Numbered from the stretch's first letter, positions 27,602-37,894 are shown. The stretch: DNA of 64,000 bases from Sphingomonas donggukensis (GCF_023674425.1 NZ_CP098401.1:1922001-1986000), one strand, 5' to 3'. The notes: generated by a model from the letters alone, not told the origin. Numbers and translations: made by a program.

Positions 27602-29866
27602 ATGTCCGACGAAGCCGAATCCAGCGTCCAGTTTTCCGAGCGCGAGGCGCTTCTGTTCCATTCGGAAGGGCGCCCCGGCAAGATCGAGATCGTCGCGTCG
27701 AAGCCGATGGCGACGCAGCGCGACCTGGCGCTGGCGTATTCGCCCGGCGTCGCGGTGCCGGTGCAGGCGATCGCCGACGATCCCGCCACCGCCTACGACT
27801 ATACGACCAAGGGCAATCTGGTCGCCGTCATCTCCAACGGTACCGCGATCCTCGGCATGGGCAATCTGGGTGCGCTCGCCTCCAAGCCGGTGATGGAGGG
27901 CAAGGCGGTGCTGTTCAAGCGCTTCGCCGACGTCGATTCGATCGACATCGAGTTGAAGACCGAGGACGTGAACCGCTTCATCGATGCAGTCGAGCTGATG
28001 GAGCCGACTTTCGGCGGCATCAACCTTGAGGATATCAAGGCGCCCGAATGCTTCATCATCGAGCAGACTCTGCGCGAGCGGATGAACATCCCCGTCTTCC
28101 ATGACGACCAGCACGGCACCGCGATCATCACTGCCGCGGGCCTCATCAACGCCTGCCTCCTGACCGGGCGGGCATTGGGCGACATCAAGGTCGTGGTGAA
28201 CGGCGCCGGCGCCGCCGCGATCGCGTGCACCGAGCTGATGAAGGCGATGGGCGTGTCCCACGACAACGTCATCATGTGCGACCGCAAAGGCGTGATCTAC
28301 CAGGGCCGCGCCGACGTGAACCAGTGGCAGTCGGCGCACGCGGCGAAGACCGATCGCCGCACGCTGACCGACGCGCTGCACGGTGCCGACGTGTTCCTGG
28401 GGCTGTCCGCCGCCGGGGCGCTGAAGCCCGAGATGGTCAAGGACATGGCGCCCGCGCCGCTGATCTTCGCCATGGCCAACCCGGAGCCGGAGATTCGCCC
28501 GGAACTCGCCAAGGCGGCGCGGCCCGACGCGATCATCGCGACCGGCCGGTCGGACTATCCGAACCAGGTCAACAACGTGCTCGGTTTCCCCTTCATCTTC
28601 CGCGGGGCGCTCGACGTGCGCGCGACCGGCATCAACGACGCGATGAAGATCGCCGCGGCCAACGCCATCGCCGAGCTGGCGCGCGAACGTGTGCCCGAAG
28701 AGGTCGCCGCGGCCTATGGCGTGCGCCACGTGTTCGGCCCCGAATACATCATCCCCGCCCCCTTCGACCCGCGTCTGATGGAAGTGGTGCCCGCAGCGGT
28801 CGCCCAGGCGGCGATGGAATCGGGCGTCGCGACGAAGCCGATCATGGACATGGCCGCATACCGCGATGCGCTGCGGGCGCGGCTGAACCCCACCACCTCG
28901 GTCCTGACGCTCGCCTACGAGGGCGCCCGCGCGCATCCCAAGCGGGTGCTGTTTGCGGAAGGGGAAGAGGAAGTCGTGCTGCGCGCGGCGATCGCGTTCA
29001 AGGAGGGCGGATACGGCACGCCGGTTCTGGTCGGGCGCGACGACGTCCACGACCGGCTGCGCGCGCTGGGCGTTGATCGGCCAGAGGATTACGAAGTCCA
29101 CAACAGCCGCACGTCGACGCTCGTGCCCCGAATGGTCGACTTCCTCTACACCCGCCTCCAGCGCCGCGGTTACCTGCGCCGCGATGCCGAGCGGATGATC
29201 AACCAAGATCGCAACACCTTCGCCGCGGTGATGCTCCAGATGGGCGAGGCCGACGCGCTCATCACCGGCGTCACCCGCACCTATGCGCAGACGATGCGCG
29301 ACGTGCGCCGCGTGATCGACCCGGAGGCGGGGCGCACGCCGTTCGGCATCCACGTCATGGTCGGCCAGAGCCACACCGTGTTCATGGCCGACACCACGAT
29401 CAACGAGCGCCCGTCTGCCGAGGAACTCGCCGACATCGCCGAACAGACCGCGGCGGTCGCGCGCCGCATGGGCCACGAACCGCGCGTCGCGTTCCTCAGC
29501 TATTCGACCTTCGGCAATCCCGAGGGGCATTGGCTGGAGAATCTGCGCGAAGCGGTGCGCGTGCTCGACCAGCGTCAGGTCGGTTTCGAATATGAAGGCG
29601 AAATGGCGCCCGACGTCGCGCTCAATCCGAAGCAGCTCGCGAACTATCCCTTTGCGCGGCTGTCCGGCCCGGCCAACATCCTCATCATGCCGGGTCTGCA
29701 ATCGGCCAACATTTCCGCCAAGCTGCTGCGCGAACTGGGCGGCGACACGATGATCGGGCCAATGCTGATCGGCATGGAAAAGCCCGTGCAGATCGCGCCG
29801 ATGACCTCGACCGCCAGCGAACTGGTGACGCTGGCCGTGCTCGCCGCGGGCGGCATCGCGCGGTAA
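27602..29866 (+). CDS. maeB: NADP-dependent malic enzyme with phosphotransacetylase-like domain
   Basis: A 754-residue fusion, the usual MaeB size. The malic enzyme half (about 1-430) decarboxylates malate to pyruvate. It shows YSPGVAVP, GNLGALASKPVMEGKAVLFK, FHDDQHGTAI and the dinucleotide motif VNGAGAAAIACTE. The C-terminal half (about 430-750) is a phosphotransacetylase-like domain starting near RAHPKRVLFAEGEEE, thought to sense acetyl-CoA in this family. ATG 27602 is chosen; a GTG six bases upstream is possible. GAGAGGG serves as ribosome-binding site. Confidence 0.95.
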   Translation: MSDEAESSVQFSEREALLFHSEGRPGKIEIVASKPMATQRDLALAYSPGVAVPVQAIADDPATAYDYTTKGNLVAVISNGTAILGMGNLGALASKPVMEGKAVLFKRFADVDSIDIELKTEDVNRFIDAVELMEPTFGGINLEDIKAPECFIIEQTLRERMNIPVFHDDQHGTAIITAAGLINACLLTGRALGDIKVVVNGAGAAAIACTELMKAMGVSHDNVIMCDRKGVIYQGRADVNQWQSAHAAKTDRRTLTDALHGADVFLGLSAAGALKPEMVKDMAPAPLIFAMANPEPEIRPELAKAARPDAIIATGRSDYPNQVNNVLGFPFIFRGALDVRATGINDAMKIAAANAIAELARERVPEEVAAAYGVRHVFGPEYIIPAPFDPRLMEVVPAAVAQAAMESGVATKPIMDMAAYRDALRARLNPTTSVLTLAYEGARAHPKRVLFAEGEEEVVLRAAIAFKEGGYGTPVLVGRDDVHDRLRALGVDRPEDYEVHNSRTSTLVPRMVDFLYTRLQRRGYLRRDAERMINQDRNTFAAVMLQMGEADALITGVTRTYAQTMRDVRRVIDPEAGRTPFGIHVMVGQSHTVFMADTTINERPSAEELADIAEQTAAVARRMGHEPRVAFLSYSTFGNPEGHWLENLREAVRVLDQRQVGFEYEGEMAPDVALNPKQLANYPFARLSGPANILIMPGLQSANISAKLLRELGGDTMIGPMLIGMEKPVQIAPMTSTASELVTLAVLAAGGIAR

Positions 29867-29924
29867 GTTTCGGAACGCTTCCGCAATTACCCGCGTTGCA
29901 ACCCGGTAATCGGGAGAGTCTGTG

Positions 29925-31031
29925 ATGCGTAACTGTCTATTACTCGCGGTGAGCGCGCTCGCGATCGCCGCATCGCCGGTACTGGCGCAGGGCAAGGGCG
30001 GCGATCATGGCGGCGGCCCCGGCAAGGGCGGCGGCGGTCGTGGCGACGCCGGTCCGGGGCGCGGCAATGGCGGTCCACAGGGGAATCCCGGTCGCGGCCC
30101 CGACCGCGCCGCCCCTGCCCCGCGCGCCGATCGCGCACCTGCGCAAGCCAGGCCGGAGCGCGGACCCGAGCGCCGCGCCGATCGCGGACCGCAAGGCCGC
30201 GCCCCCGAGCAATCCCGACCCGAGCCGGCGCGGATCGCGCGGGACGATCGCGGCCCGCCACAGGCTCGCCCCGAGCGCGGACCCGACCGCCGCGATGGCG
30301 CGCGCGATATCTTCGATCGCCCGGATCTGCGCCGCGATGCGCGTGCGGACGCCCGGATTCGCGATGCCGGCCCGGCGCCGAAGGGCCGGCGCGCCGAGCG
30401 TGTCCGCTACGCCGACAACGGTCGCTATTTCGCAGGCGCCCCTGCAATTATCGAAGGCTGCCCGCCCGGCCTCGCGAAACGCGACAACGGCTGCCTCCCC
30501 CCGGGGCAGGCGCGGCGCATCTGGGGCAATCCCCGGCCCGACGACAATTGGTACGGCAACTGGGACCAGTGGCGCGCCGATCCGCGCTACGACTACCGCT
30601 ATTCCGACGGCTATCTCTACCAGGTCGACAGCGGCACCAACCTGATCAGCGCGTTCCTGCCGCTGCTGGGCGGCGCGCTGTTCGGCGGCAATGCCTGGCC
30701 GCAGAGCTACAGCGACTATCAGGTACCGCAATATTACGACGATTATTACGGTTATAACGACGGGCTCGACTATCGCTACGCCGACGGCGCGGTGTTCGGG
30801 GTGAACCCGGGCACCAACCAGATCGACGGCATCGCCGCGCTGCTGACCGGCAACGACTGGACCGTGGGGCAGGCGATGCCGGCGGGATATGATTTCTACA
30901 ATGTGCCGCCCGAATATCGCGGGCGTTATGCCGACAGCGGCGACGATCTGTATCGATATTCGGACGGCTATGTTTATCGGGTCGACCCGACCTCACGGCT
31001 TGTGGAACAAGCGATACAGCTGCTCGGCTAA
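29925..31031 (+). CDS. Secreted Gly/Arg/Pro-rich protein with C-terminal repeats
   Basis: A 368-residue exported protein: signal peptide MRNCLLLAVSALAIAASPVLA, then a highly basic, low-complexity region rich in Gly, Arg, Pro and Asp (about 22-155). An RcnB/CigR-like motif (GCPPGLAKRDNGCLPPGQAR, about residues 180-200) follows. The C-terminal part has three repeats of pattern YRYxDGxxYxVD near residues 222, 281 and 341, about 60 residues apart. Surface or periplasmic location is expected. The function is unknown. Confidence 0.75.
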   Translation: MRNCLLLAVSALAIAASPVLAQGKGGDHGGGPGKGGGGRGDAGPGRGNGGPQGNPGRGPDRAAPAPRADRAPAQARPERGPERRADRGPQGRAPEQSRPEPARIARDDRGPPQARPERGPDRRDGARDIFDRPDLRRDARADARIRDAGPAPKGRRAERVRYADNGRYFAGAPAIIEGCPPGLAKRDNGCLPPGQARRIWGNPRPDDNWYGNWDQWRADPRYDYRYSDGYLYQVDSGTNLISAFLPLLGGALFGGNAWPQSYSDYQVPQYYDDYYGYNDGLDYRYADGAVFGVNPGTNQIDGIAALLTGNDWTVGQAMPAGYDFYNVPPEYRGRYADSGDDLYRYSDGYVYRVDPTSRLVEQAIQLLG

Positions 31032-31058
31032 GCGGCGGAAAACGACGGGACAAAGGGG

Positions 31059-31631
31059 ATGCGTATGCGTAAACGGGCTCTGCTGCTGGCCGCGATGATC
31101 GTCGCCACCACCGCGGGATGCGATCGCACCGACACCGGCGGCAACGCCAGCAACGCATCCGCCACCGCGCCGGCATCGGAAAGCCTCGCGGCCGCGCTCG
31201 GCAATGCCGACGACCTCGGTACCGCCGCCGGACTTGCCAAATCGGCGGGGCTGGAGCGGATGCTGGACGGTGTCGCCGCCTACACCATCTTCGCGCCGGT
31301 CGATGGCGCCTTCTCCAGCCTGCCCGACGATCGCCGCAAGGCGCTGGACGGCGCGGATGGCCGTCCGCAACTGATCGCCCTGCTGCGCGCGCACATCGCC
31401 AGCGGCTATGTCTCGCGTGCCGATCTCGATGCGGGGCTCGCCGCCAAGGACGGCAGCGCGAAGCTGGCGACGGTGTCGGGCTCCCCGCTCACCATCCGCA
31501 AGCAGGGTGATGCGATCCTGGTCGGGGACGGCGATTCCGCCGCGCGCGTCGTGGGCACGCCGATCGTCGCGCGCAACGGCGTCATCTACCGCATCGACCG
31601 CGTGATCCCGCCAAGCGGAACCAGCCGCTGA
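31059..31631 (+). CDS. Fasciclin-domain lipoprotein
   Basis: A 190-residue protein with a lipoprotein leader (RALLLAAMIVATTAGCDRT, lipobox TAGC) followed by a Ser/Thr/Asn linker. One fasciclin (FAS1) domain spans about 45-187. It is recognised by YTIFAPVDGAFSSLP and the C-terminal NGVIYRIDRVIPP. FAS1 domains mediate adhesion or matrix contacts. Immediate proximity to the repetitive secreted protein suggests a shared envelope role. Confidence 0.85.
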   Translation: MRMRKRALLLAAMIVATTAGCDRTDTGGNASNASATAPASESLAAALGNADDLGTAAGLAKSAGLERMLDGVAAYTIFAPVDGAFSSLPDDRRKALDGADGRPQLIALLRAHIASGYVSRADLDAGLAAKDGSAKLATVSGSPLTIRKQGDAILVGDGDSAARVVGTPIVARNGVIYRIDRVIPPSGTSR

Positions 31632-31674
31632 GGACAGCGCCGGGCCCGCGACACGCGCCGGCTCCGCCCTTCGC

Positions 31675-34600
31675 CTAACGCCCCAGCAGCACCCGCGCCT
31701 GTCCGGCGATCTGCGCCAGCATCGCCGCATTCGGCGCCTGCGCGACGCGGGCACGGCGGATCAGCTCGGCGAACTGGTCGACCCGCGATCCGTTGGCGGC
31801 CAGCCACGTCTCGACCGCAGCCTCGGGATCCTTGCCCTCGCTGCGCGCCAGGAATTCCAGCCGCAGCTGCTGGAAATCGCGGGCGAGGCCGGCGATCAGC
31901 AGGCGTTCCCACGGGTCGCCGCTGGTGATGCGCGCGGCGTTCGCCTGCGCCCAGTCGAGCCCCAGCTTCTGCCCGAGATGCGTGAATGCGTGGGTCAGCC
32001 GCGTCTCGTCGATGCCGCGCCGCTGGCCCAGATCGGCCAGGCCGACGGCGCCATCGAGTTCGAAGAGGCGCACGATCCGCCGCACCAGCGGCTTCGGCGC
32101 GCCCGCCGTTTCCAGCCGCTGGGCGATGCGGTCGCTACCGGCCCGCGCTTCCTCGCGCAGCAGGTCCTTGGTCTGCTTGTCGAGCGCGTCGATGCCGGGC
32201 TTCAACCGCGCGACGATCTCGCCCGGGCCTTCGCCGGGCTTGGCAGCCCGCAGCAGGTCGGCGACCTGCGCGCGCGTGCCGACCGCGACCTCGTCGAACA
32301 GCGCGATCCGCGCCGCCTCGCTGATCGGCGCACGCTCGACCTCGTCCCACAGGTCGGCCAGGTCGAAAATGCGTTCGGCGGCGACGAACATCGCCGCAAT
32401 GTCGCCCATCGCCGCGCCTTCCTCCTCGGCCAGCTCGAACGGGTGGAGCACGCCCATCCGGTTGACGACGCGATTGGCGAGCTTGGTCGCGACGATTTCG
32501 TTCCGCAGCCGGTGGCTTTCGATCGCCGGCCCCCACGCCTTCTGCATCGCCTTCGGGAACGCAGCATAAAGGTCGGGCTTCAGCGCATCGTCCTCGCCCA
32601 GCCGGCGCTGCTCGATCGCGTCCTGCAGCGCCAGTTTCGCGGTTGCCAGCAGCACCGCGAGCTCGGGCCGCGTCAGGCCGTGGCCCTCAGCGGCGCGGCG
32701 CAGCAGCTCTTCGTTCAGTCCCAGCCCCTCGACCTTGCGATCCAGCCGCCCGCCCATCTCGAGCATCTCGATGACGCGGCAATAGCTCGGCACCGCGATC
32801 GGCCCGTCGTTCTCCATCACCGACAGCGCCAGCGTCTGGAGGCGATTGTCCTCCAGCACCAGCTCGGCGACGTCATCGGTCATGCTGGCGAGCAGGACGT
32901 TGCGCTTGTCCTCGGCCAGCCGCCCCTCGGCCATCTCGCGGTTCAGCGCGATCTTGATGTTGACCTCGTTGTCCGAACAATCGACGCCCGCCGAATTGTC
33001 GATGAAGTCGGTGTTAATGCGCCCGCCGAGCGATGAGAACGCGATGCGCGCGGCCTGCGTCACGCCCAGGTTCGCGCCCTCACCGATCGCCTTGGCACGC
33101 AGCAGTTCGGCATCGACGCGCAGCCGGTCGTTGGCAGGATCGCCGACCGCGACATTGTTCTCGGCCGCGGCCTTCACATAAGTGCCGATGCCGCCGAACC
33201 AGATCAGGTCGACCGGGCTTTTCAGGATCGCGGAGATGAGCGCGGCGGGTTCGATCTCGCCCGCCTCGATGCCGAGCACCGCGGCGGCCTCCTTCGACAA
33301 ACGGATCGACTTGTCGGCGCGCGAAAACACGCCGCCGCCCTTCGAGATCAGCTTGGCGTCGTAATCCGCCCAGCTCGACCGCGGCAGCGCGAACATGCGA
33401 TTGCGCTCGTCCCAGCTCGCCGCGGGATCGGGCGCGGGGTCGAGGAAAATGTGGCGGTGGTCGAACGCCGCGACCAGCTTCACCGCCTTCGACAGCAGCA
33501 GGCCGTTGCCGAACACGTCACCCGACATGTCGCCGCAACCGACCACCTCGATCGACTGCGTCTGCACGTCGACGCCCATCTCGGCGAAGTGGCGCTGGAC
33601 CGACACCCACGCGCCTTTCGCGGTGATGCCCATCGCCTTGTGGTCGTATCCGACCGATCCGCCGGACGCGAAGGCGTCTCCCAGCCAGAAGCCGCGCTCC
33701 AGAGCGATCGCGTTGGCAACGTCGCTGAACGTCGCCGTGCCCTTGTCCGCGGCGACCACGAAATAGGGATCGTCACCGTCCAGGATCGTCACGCCTTCGG
33801 GATGGACGACCGCGTTCTCGACCAGATTGTCGGTGATCGACAGCAGCGTGCGGATGAAGATGCGGTAGCTTTCGGTACCCTCCGCGAACCACGCATCGCG
33901 GTCGGTCGCCGGGTTGGGCAGCATCTTGGGGTAGAAGCCGCCCTTCGCACCGGTCGGCACGATCACCGCGTTCTTCACGCGCTGCGCCTTCATCAGCCCG
34001 AGGATCTCGGTGCGGAAGTCGTCGCGGCGGTCGGACCAGCGCAGGCCCCCGCGCGCCACCGGGCCGGAACGCAGATGGATGCCCTCGACACGGGGGCTAT
34101 AGATCCAGATCTCGCGCCACGGCAGCGGCTTGGGCAACCCCGGCACCAGCGCGCTGTCGAGCTTGAACGCCAGCGCTTCAGCCGCGGCGGGCGCGTAGAA
34201 ATTGGTGCGCAGCGTCGCCGCGACCACACCGCGGATCGTGCGCAGGATGCGGTCGTCGTCGATCGCCGACACCTTGTCGAGCCCCGCGTCGATCGCGGCG
34301 TCGGCGGCGGCGATGCGTGCGTCGGCACCCTTGCGCGCCGCGGGATCGTGCGCCGCCTCGAACCGCGCAATCAGCGCGGCGGCCACCGCAGGCGCTCGGC
34401 GGATCGCGTCGACGACCGTCATCAGGCCGTAGGACATGCCGGTCTGGCGCAAATACCGGAACCAGGCGCGCAGCAGCGTGACCGCGCGCGGTGCCATTCC
34501 GCTTTCGACGATCAGGCGGTTGAACGCGTCGTTCTCCGCCGCCCCCTCCAGCACCGCGGCGATCGCCGCCTCGACCGTGGCGGCATCGCTGGTCAGCTTG

Positions 34601-36300
34601 CCGCCCGGCACCGATACTAGGAAGTCGTGGACGAACGCCCCGTCGCTTTCGATCAGCGCGGTCGGCACTTCCTCGATCACGCGGAAGCCGAAATTCTCGA
34701 ACACCGGCACCGCATCCGACAGCGGCAGCGCGCCGCCCAGCCGGTACAGCTTGATGCGTAGCTGATCCGGCGCCGCCACGTCGTCGACGATGCGCACCGA
34801 CCGGCTCTCCGCCCCCGACAGATCGGCGATGCGCAGGATGTCGCGCGCGGCTTCCTCGGGCGTGTAATGCAGGCGGTAGCCGTTCGGGAACGCGCCCGCA
34901 TATTTGAGCGCAAGGCGCGTCGCGCGGGCGTCGCCGGCCTCGGCGATCAGTGCCGCCTCGATCGCGGGCACCCACCCGCGCACCATGCGCTCGATCTCCG
35001 CGTCCAGTGCCGCGACGTCGGGCACCTTCGCGCTGCCGCGCACGTCGAGCGTGTAGCGGATCAGCGCGACGCCGCCGTCCTCCAGCGCGATCGACCAGTT
35101 GAGCACGGTCGCGTCCGCCGCCTCTGCCAGCATGTCGCCGATCGCCAGGCGTCGCGCCGTCGTCACGTCGTCGCGCAGCAGCCACACGAACGCGAAGATG
35201 TGCCGCCCGAGCGTCGAGCGGACGAGCTCCAGCTTGGGCCGCGGGCGATCCGCCAGCGACATCGCCGCTAGCGCCAGCGTCTCGAGCTGTTCGGGCTGGA
35301 ACGCGGTCGTCAGGTCGTGCGGCAGCGCGGTCAGCGCGTGGGTCAGCGCCTTTCCGGTATGGCCCTTGGGATCGAAGCCGAACTTCGCTTCCATCATCGC
35401 CAGCCGCTCGCGCAGCACGGGCACGTCGCGCGGGGAGGCATGCAGCGCGCCCGACGTCCACAGCCCGGCGTGGAGCGAGATGCCGGTGATCTCAGGCCCC
35501 TCGCGCACCGGGACCAGCACCAGGTCCAGCGGCACGCGGCGGTGAACGGTCGCGATGCAATTGGACTTCAGCAACAGCGGCGCGGCGCCCCCCTTGCGGA
35601 AGAAGTCGAGCGCCGCGACCCGCGATGCATCCGCCAGCAACGGCACGTCGAACTGGTGCCGCGCGAGGCCCAGCTCGTTCTCGGTCCGGCCATCGGCATG
35701 CCAGATCTCATGGCCCAGCAGCGTCATCGCGCGGTCGTTGAACCACTGGAGCAGCGCCCCACCCTCGAGGTTGCCCGCCTGCATCAGCCGCGCGACATCG
35801 GCGCGCATCGCCGCCTGCAGCGCCGGCCAGTCGGCGACCGCACTGCGGACGTGCGCCAGGTTGCGCTCCAGCTCGCTCGTAATCGCGCGACGCACCTTCG
35901 CATCGGCGCGGTGCATCTCGATATAGACGACCGATTCGAGCGCCCCCTCGCCGACCGCGACCAGCGTGCCGTCGGCGTCGCGCTTCAGCGGAATGATCGG
36001 GTGGATCACGCGGTCGATCGGCACGTCGTGCGCGGCGATCGTCGCCGCGATCGAATCGACCAGGAACGGCATGTCGTCGTTGACGACGGCCAGGCGCATC
36101 CGCCGCTGCTGGCCGTCCGCCTCCAGCATCTCGAGCGCGATCGCCGGCTTGCCGGGCGCGCGCACATGCGCCGCCTCGGCGACGAATCGCGCCGCCTCGG
36201 CCCGCTCGGGGGCGGTCAGCCCCTCGATCTCTCCCGGCAGGGCGCCTTCGATCAGTCGGGCGTCCAGCGCGTCCGACAGCGACTTGGTCTTGGTTGCCAT
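31675..36300 (-). CDS. NAD-specific glutamate dehydrogenase (large, 180-kDa class)
   Basis: A 1541-residue enzyme of the Bac_GDH class that oxidatively deaminates glutamate to 2-oxoglutarate with NAD. Length and domain order match this family: an ACT-like N-terminal region (about 1-500), the catalytic dehydrogenase core (about 700-1100), and a helical C-terminus. Core motifs are GGLRWSDRRDDFRTEILG, KNAVIVPTGAKGGFYPK, YFVVAADKGTATFSDVAN, and NSAGVDCSDNEVNIK. The gene stands alone, convergent with the fasciclin lipoprotein, and probably supports growth on amino acids. Confidence 0.96.
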   Translation of the reverse strand: MATKTKSLSDALDARLIEGALPGEIEGLTAPERAEAARFVAEAAHVRAPGKPAIALEMLEADGQQRRMRLAVVNDDMPFLVDSIAATIAAHDVPIDRVIHPIIPLKRDADGTLVAVGEGALESVVYIEMHRADAKVRRAITSELERNLAHVRSAVADWPALQAAMRADVARLMQAGNLEGGALLQWFNDRAMTLLGHEIWHADGRTENELGLARHQFDVPLLADASRVAALDFFRKGGAAPLLLKSNCIATVHRRVPLDLVLVPVREGPEITGISLHAGLWTSGALHASPRDVPVLRERLAMMEAKFGFDPKGHTGKALTHALTALPHDLTTAFQPEQLETLALAAMSLADRPRPKLELVRSTLGRHIFAFVWLLRDDVTTARRLAIGDMLAEAADATVLNWSIALEDGGVALIRYTLDVRGSAKVPDVAALDAEIERMVRGWVPAIEAALIAEAGDARATRLALKYAGAFPNGYRLHYTPEEAARDILRIADLSGAESRSVRIVDDVAAPDQLRIKLYRLGGALPLSDAVPVFENFGFRVIEEVPTALIESDGAFVHDFLVSVPGGKLTSDAATVEAAIAAVLEGAAENDAFNRLIVESGMAPRAVTLLRAWFRYLRQTGMSYGLMTVVDAIRRAPAVAAALIARFEAAHDPAARKGADARIAAADAAIDAGLDKVSAIDDDRILRTIRGVVAATLRTNFYAPAAAEALAFKLDSALVPGLPKPLPWREIWIYSPRVEGIHLRSGPVARGGLRWSDRRDDFRTEILGLMKAQRVKNAVIVPTGAKGGFYPKMLPNPATDRDAWFAEGTESYRIFIRTLLSITDNLVENAVVHPEGVTILDGDDPYFVVAADKGTATFSDVANAIALERGFWLGDAFASGGSVGYDHKAMGITAKGAWVSVQRHFAEMGVDVQTQSIEVVGCGDMSGDVFGNGLLLSKAVKLVAAFDHRHIFLDPAPDPAASWDERNRMFALPRSSWADYDAKLISKGGGVFSRADKSIRLSKEAAAVLGIEAGEIEPAALISAILKSPVDLIWFGGIGTYVKAAAENNVAVGDPANDRLRVDAELLRAKAIGEGANLGVTQAARIAFSSLGGRINTDFIDNSAGVDCSDNEVNIKIALNREMAEGRLAEDKRNVLLASMTDDVAELVLEDNRLQTLALSVMENDGPIAVPSYCRVIEMLEMGGRLDRKVEGLGLNEELLRRAAEGHGLTRPELAVLLATAKLALQDAIEQRRLGEDDALKPDLYAAFPKAMQKAWGPAIESHRLRNEIVATKLANRVVNRMGVLHPFELAEEEGAAMGDIAAMFVAAERIFDLADLWDEVERAPISEAARIALFDEVAVGTRAQVADLLRAAKPGEGPGEIVARLKPGIDALDKQTKDLLREEARAGSDRIAQRLETAGAPKPLVRRIVRLFELDGAVGLADLGQRRGIDETRLTHAFTHLGQKLGLDWAQANAARITSGDPWERLLIAGLARDFQQLRLEFLARSEGKDPEAAVETWLAANGSRVDQFAELIRRARVAQAPNAAMLAQIAGQARVLLGR

Positions 36301-36372
36301 CGCCGCCCTATGCGCCCGCGATCCCGCTGGCTCAACCCGTGACGTGGTTGCAATTGATACGAAATCGCCGAT

Positions 36373-37641
36373 TTACGCTGCGGCGCGGCGGATCGTGCGC
36401 TCGGTCAGGCTCTTGTCGTCGGCGACGCAGGCCACGACGTCCAGCCCGCCGCCCGCGTCGCGCCGCGCCAGCAGCACGACGAATTCGCCGTCGTCGGCGC
36501 GCGCCGGATCGATATCGACATGCGCGATCGGCGCACGGGCGCGCAACTCGCTCGCTATCTGCTCGTACAGGTCGGGCGCCTTGGCGGGGCGCTTCAGCGC
36601 GCGCTCGGCGCCGACCACGCCCTTTACGCCGCCGGGGAAGCTCTCGAGATAGGCGGGCAGGCCATCGGCACCGACTTCGTGCCGGGCGGCGTGGGTAAGG
36701 ACAGAGGCATATTCGGCCAGCCGGGTCTTGTCGTGCCCTGCCCCGAACACCAGCTTCGCGACCGGCGTCATCGGCGCGCGCGCCTGCGCCTTCAGCCCGG
36801 CATCTGCCAGCATCGCGGCATAATCCTCCGGCGCGTCGGCGATCGCCTGCGCCAGGCCGTGTGCGCGGCCCAGCGCCTGGTACAGCGCGGTGCGGCTGCG
36901 GCCCTCGCTGGCGGCAAAGGCCTCGGCGCAGTCGCGGGCGGCGGCCAGCCGGTCGTAGAGCGTCGCGTCATCCGGTATCGGCGCGGTGACGGCGGGCGCC
37001 TCGTCAAACTCGGCGCCCGGCCCGTCGGCCCACACCGATCCGGGCATCGCCAACGGCGCCGGCGCGCGGCGAGCGGCGCGCAGGTCGGCGGTGAGGCGCG
37101 CCTGCGTCTCGGCGTCGACCAACTCCTTCCAGTTGATGACGCCGTAGATGAAGTCGATCGTATCCTCGTCCGAGGAAAACGGCATCAGGATGCCGCGGTA
37201 CATCGTGTTGTGCCCGCGGGTGCCGACGAATTCCGCCTCGAACCCGATCGGCGCGCGATTCGCGATGATCTGCAGATAATGGTCCGTCAGCCGCGACAGC
37301 AGCGATCGGCTGGGCACGTCGGCGATATGCGACACGCTGGCGTCGATCCCGCATTCCTCGCGCAGCGCACGGCCCAGGAACTGGATGCGCGGATCCTCGA
37401 TGCCGTGGGTGAAGTCCAGCAGCACGCTGTGCGGCCCGAAATCGGCGATCGAATTGGGGTCGAGATCCTCGATCGAGGGATAGGCGCGCCCCTGCAGCAG
37501 CGACACCCAGTGGTTGTAGGCGCGGACATGCATCCGCCGCTCGTCGCCGCCGACGTCGATGCCGACATCGCTCACCGATCCGTCGACATAGTCGGGCCCG
37601 CCCGAGCCGACGCCCTCGTCGATGCCGTTTGCGGTATCCAT
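36373..37641 (-). CDS. PAS-like domain protein of unknown function
   Basis: A 422-residue soluble protein. The N-terminal 180 residues (RAYNHWVSLLQGRAYPSIED, DFGPHSVLLDF, RIQFLGRALREECG, GFEAEFVGTRGHNTMYRGIL) match the PAS_5-type sensor fold used by alphaproteobacterial regulators. The C-terminal half is Ala-rich and helical, with KAPDLYEQIASELRARAPI near the end, and carries no kinase or DNA-binding motif. It may be a cytoplasmic sensor or adaptor. AAGGA lies upstream; ATG 37641 is favoured over GTG 37644. Confidence 0.7.
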   Translation of the reverse strand: MDTANGIDEGVGSGGPDYVDGSVSDVGIDVGGDERRMHVRAYNHWVSLLQGRAYPSIEDLDPNSIADFGPHSVLLDFTHGIEDPRIQFLGRALREECGIDASVSHIADVPSRSLLSRLTDHYLQIIANRAPIGFEAEFVGTRGHNTMYRGILMPFSSDEDTIDFIYGVINWKELVDAETQARLTADLRAARRAPAPLAMPGSVWADGPGAEFDEAPAVTAPIPDDATLYDRLAAARDCAEAFAASEGRSRTALYQALGRAHGLAQAIADAPEDYAAMLADAGLKAQARAPMTPVAKLVFGAGHDKTRLAEYASVLTHAARHEVGADGLPAYLESFPGGVKGVVGAERALKRPAKAPDLYEQIASELRARAPIAHVDIDPARADDGEFVVLLARRDAGGGLDVVACVADDKSLTERTIRRAAA

Positions 37642-37749
37642 CACGTCCGTCCTTCATGTCGCGCGGGAAAGCCGGGGCCATCCCGCGTGTGCGTTCGGAC
37701 ACGGTGTGCGCGATGCGTGGTAAACACCGCGTAAAGGTCGCAGCAACGC

Positions 37750-37778
37750 TTGCCACCCCGCCCAACCACTGCTAATCG
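37750..37778 (+). promoter_or_regulatory. Possible promoter of tRNA-Thr
   Basis: TTGCCA (37750-37755) and TAATCG (37773-37778) with 17-base spacing, preceded by TG at the extended -10 position, lie about 40 bases before the tRNA. The -35 is a good match and the -10 is weak. Confidence 0.35.
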
Positions 37779-37818
37779 CCGCCCCCGCACCGATGGAACC
37801 CCATCGCGTCGCACGTCG

Positions 37819-37894
37819 GCCGCCTTAGCTCAGCTGGTAGAGCATCGCATTCGTAATGCGGGGGTCACAGGTTCGAGTCCTGTAGGCGGCACCA
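37819..37894 (+). tRNA. tRNA-Thr (anticodon CGT)
   Basis: A complete 76-nt cloverleaf. The acceptor stem GCCGCCT/AGGCGGC is perfect, the D-stem is GCTC/GAGC, the anticodon loop TTCGTAA gives anticodon CGT (codon ACG), the T-arm is ACAGG/CCTGT around TTCGAGT, and CCA is encoded. Its 3' end is the integration point of the neighbouring element. Confidence 0.97.
37865..37894. other. Left attachment site at the tRNA-Thr 3' end (attL)
   Basis: The last 30 bases of the tRNA (T-arm, acceptor strand, CCA) are simultaneously, on the other strand, the final nine codons (WCRLQDSNL) and TGA stop of the serine recombinase gene. Such overlap is how many elements regenerate a tRNA after insertion. The exact crossover base is not visible without the other junction, and no second copy of these 30 bases was seen to 64000. 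Confidence 0.75.
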
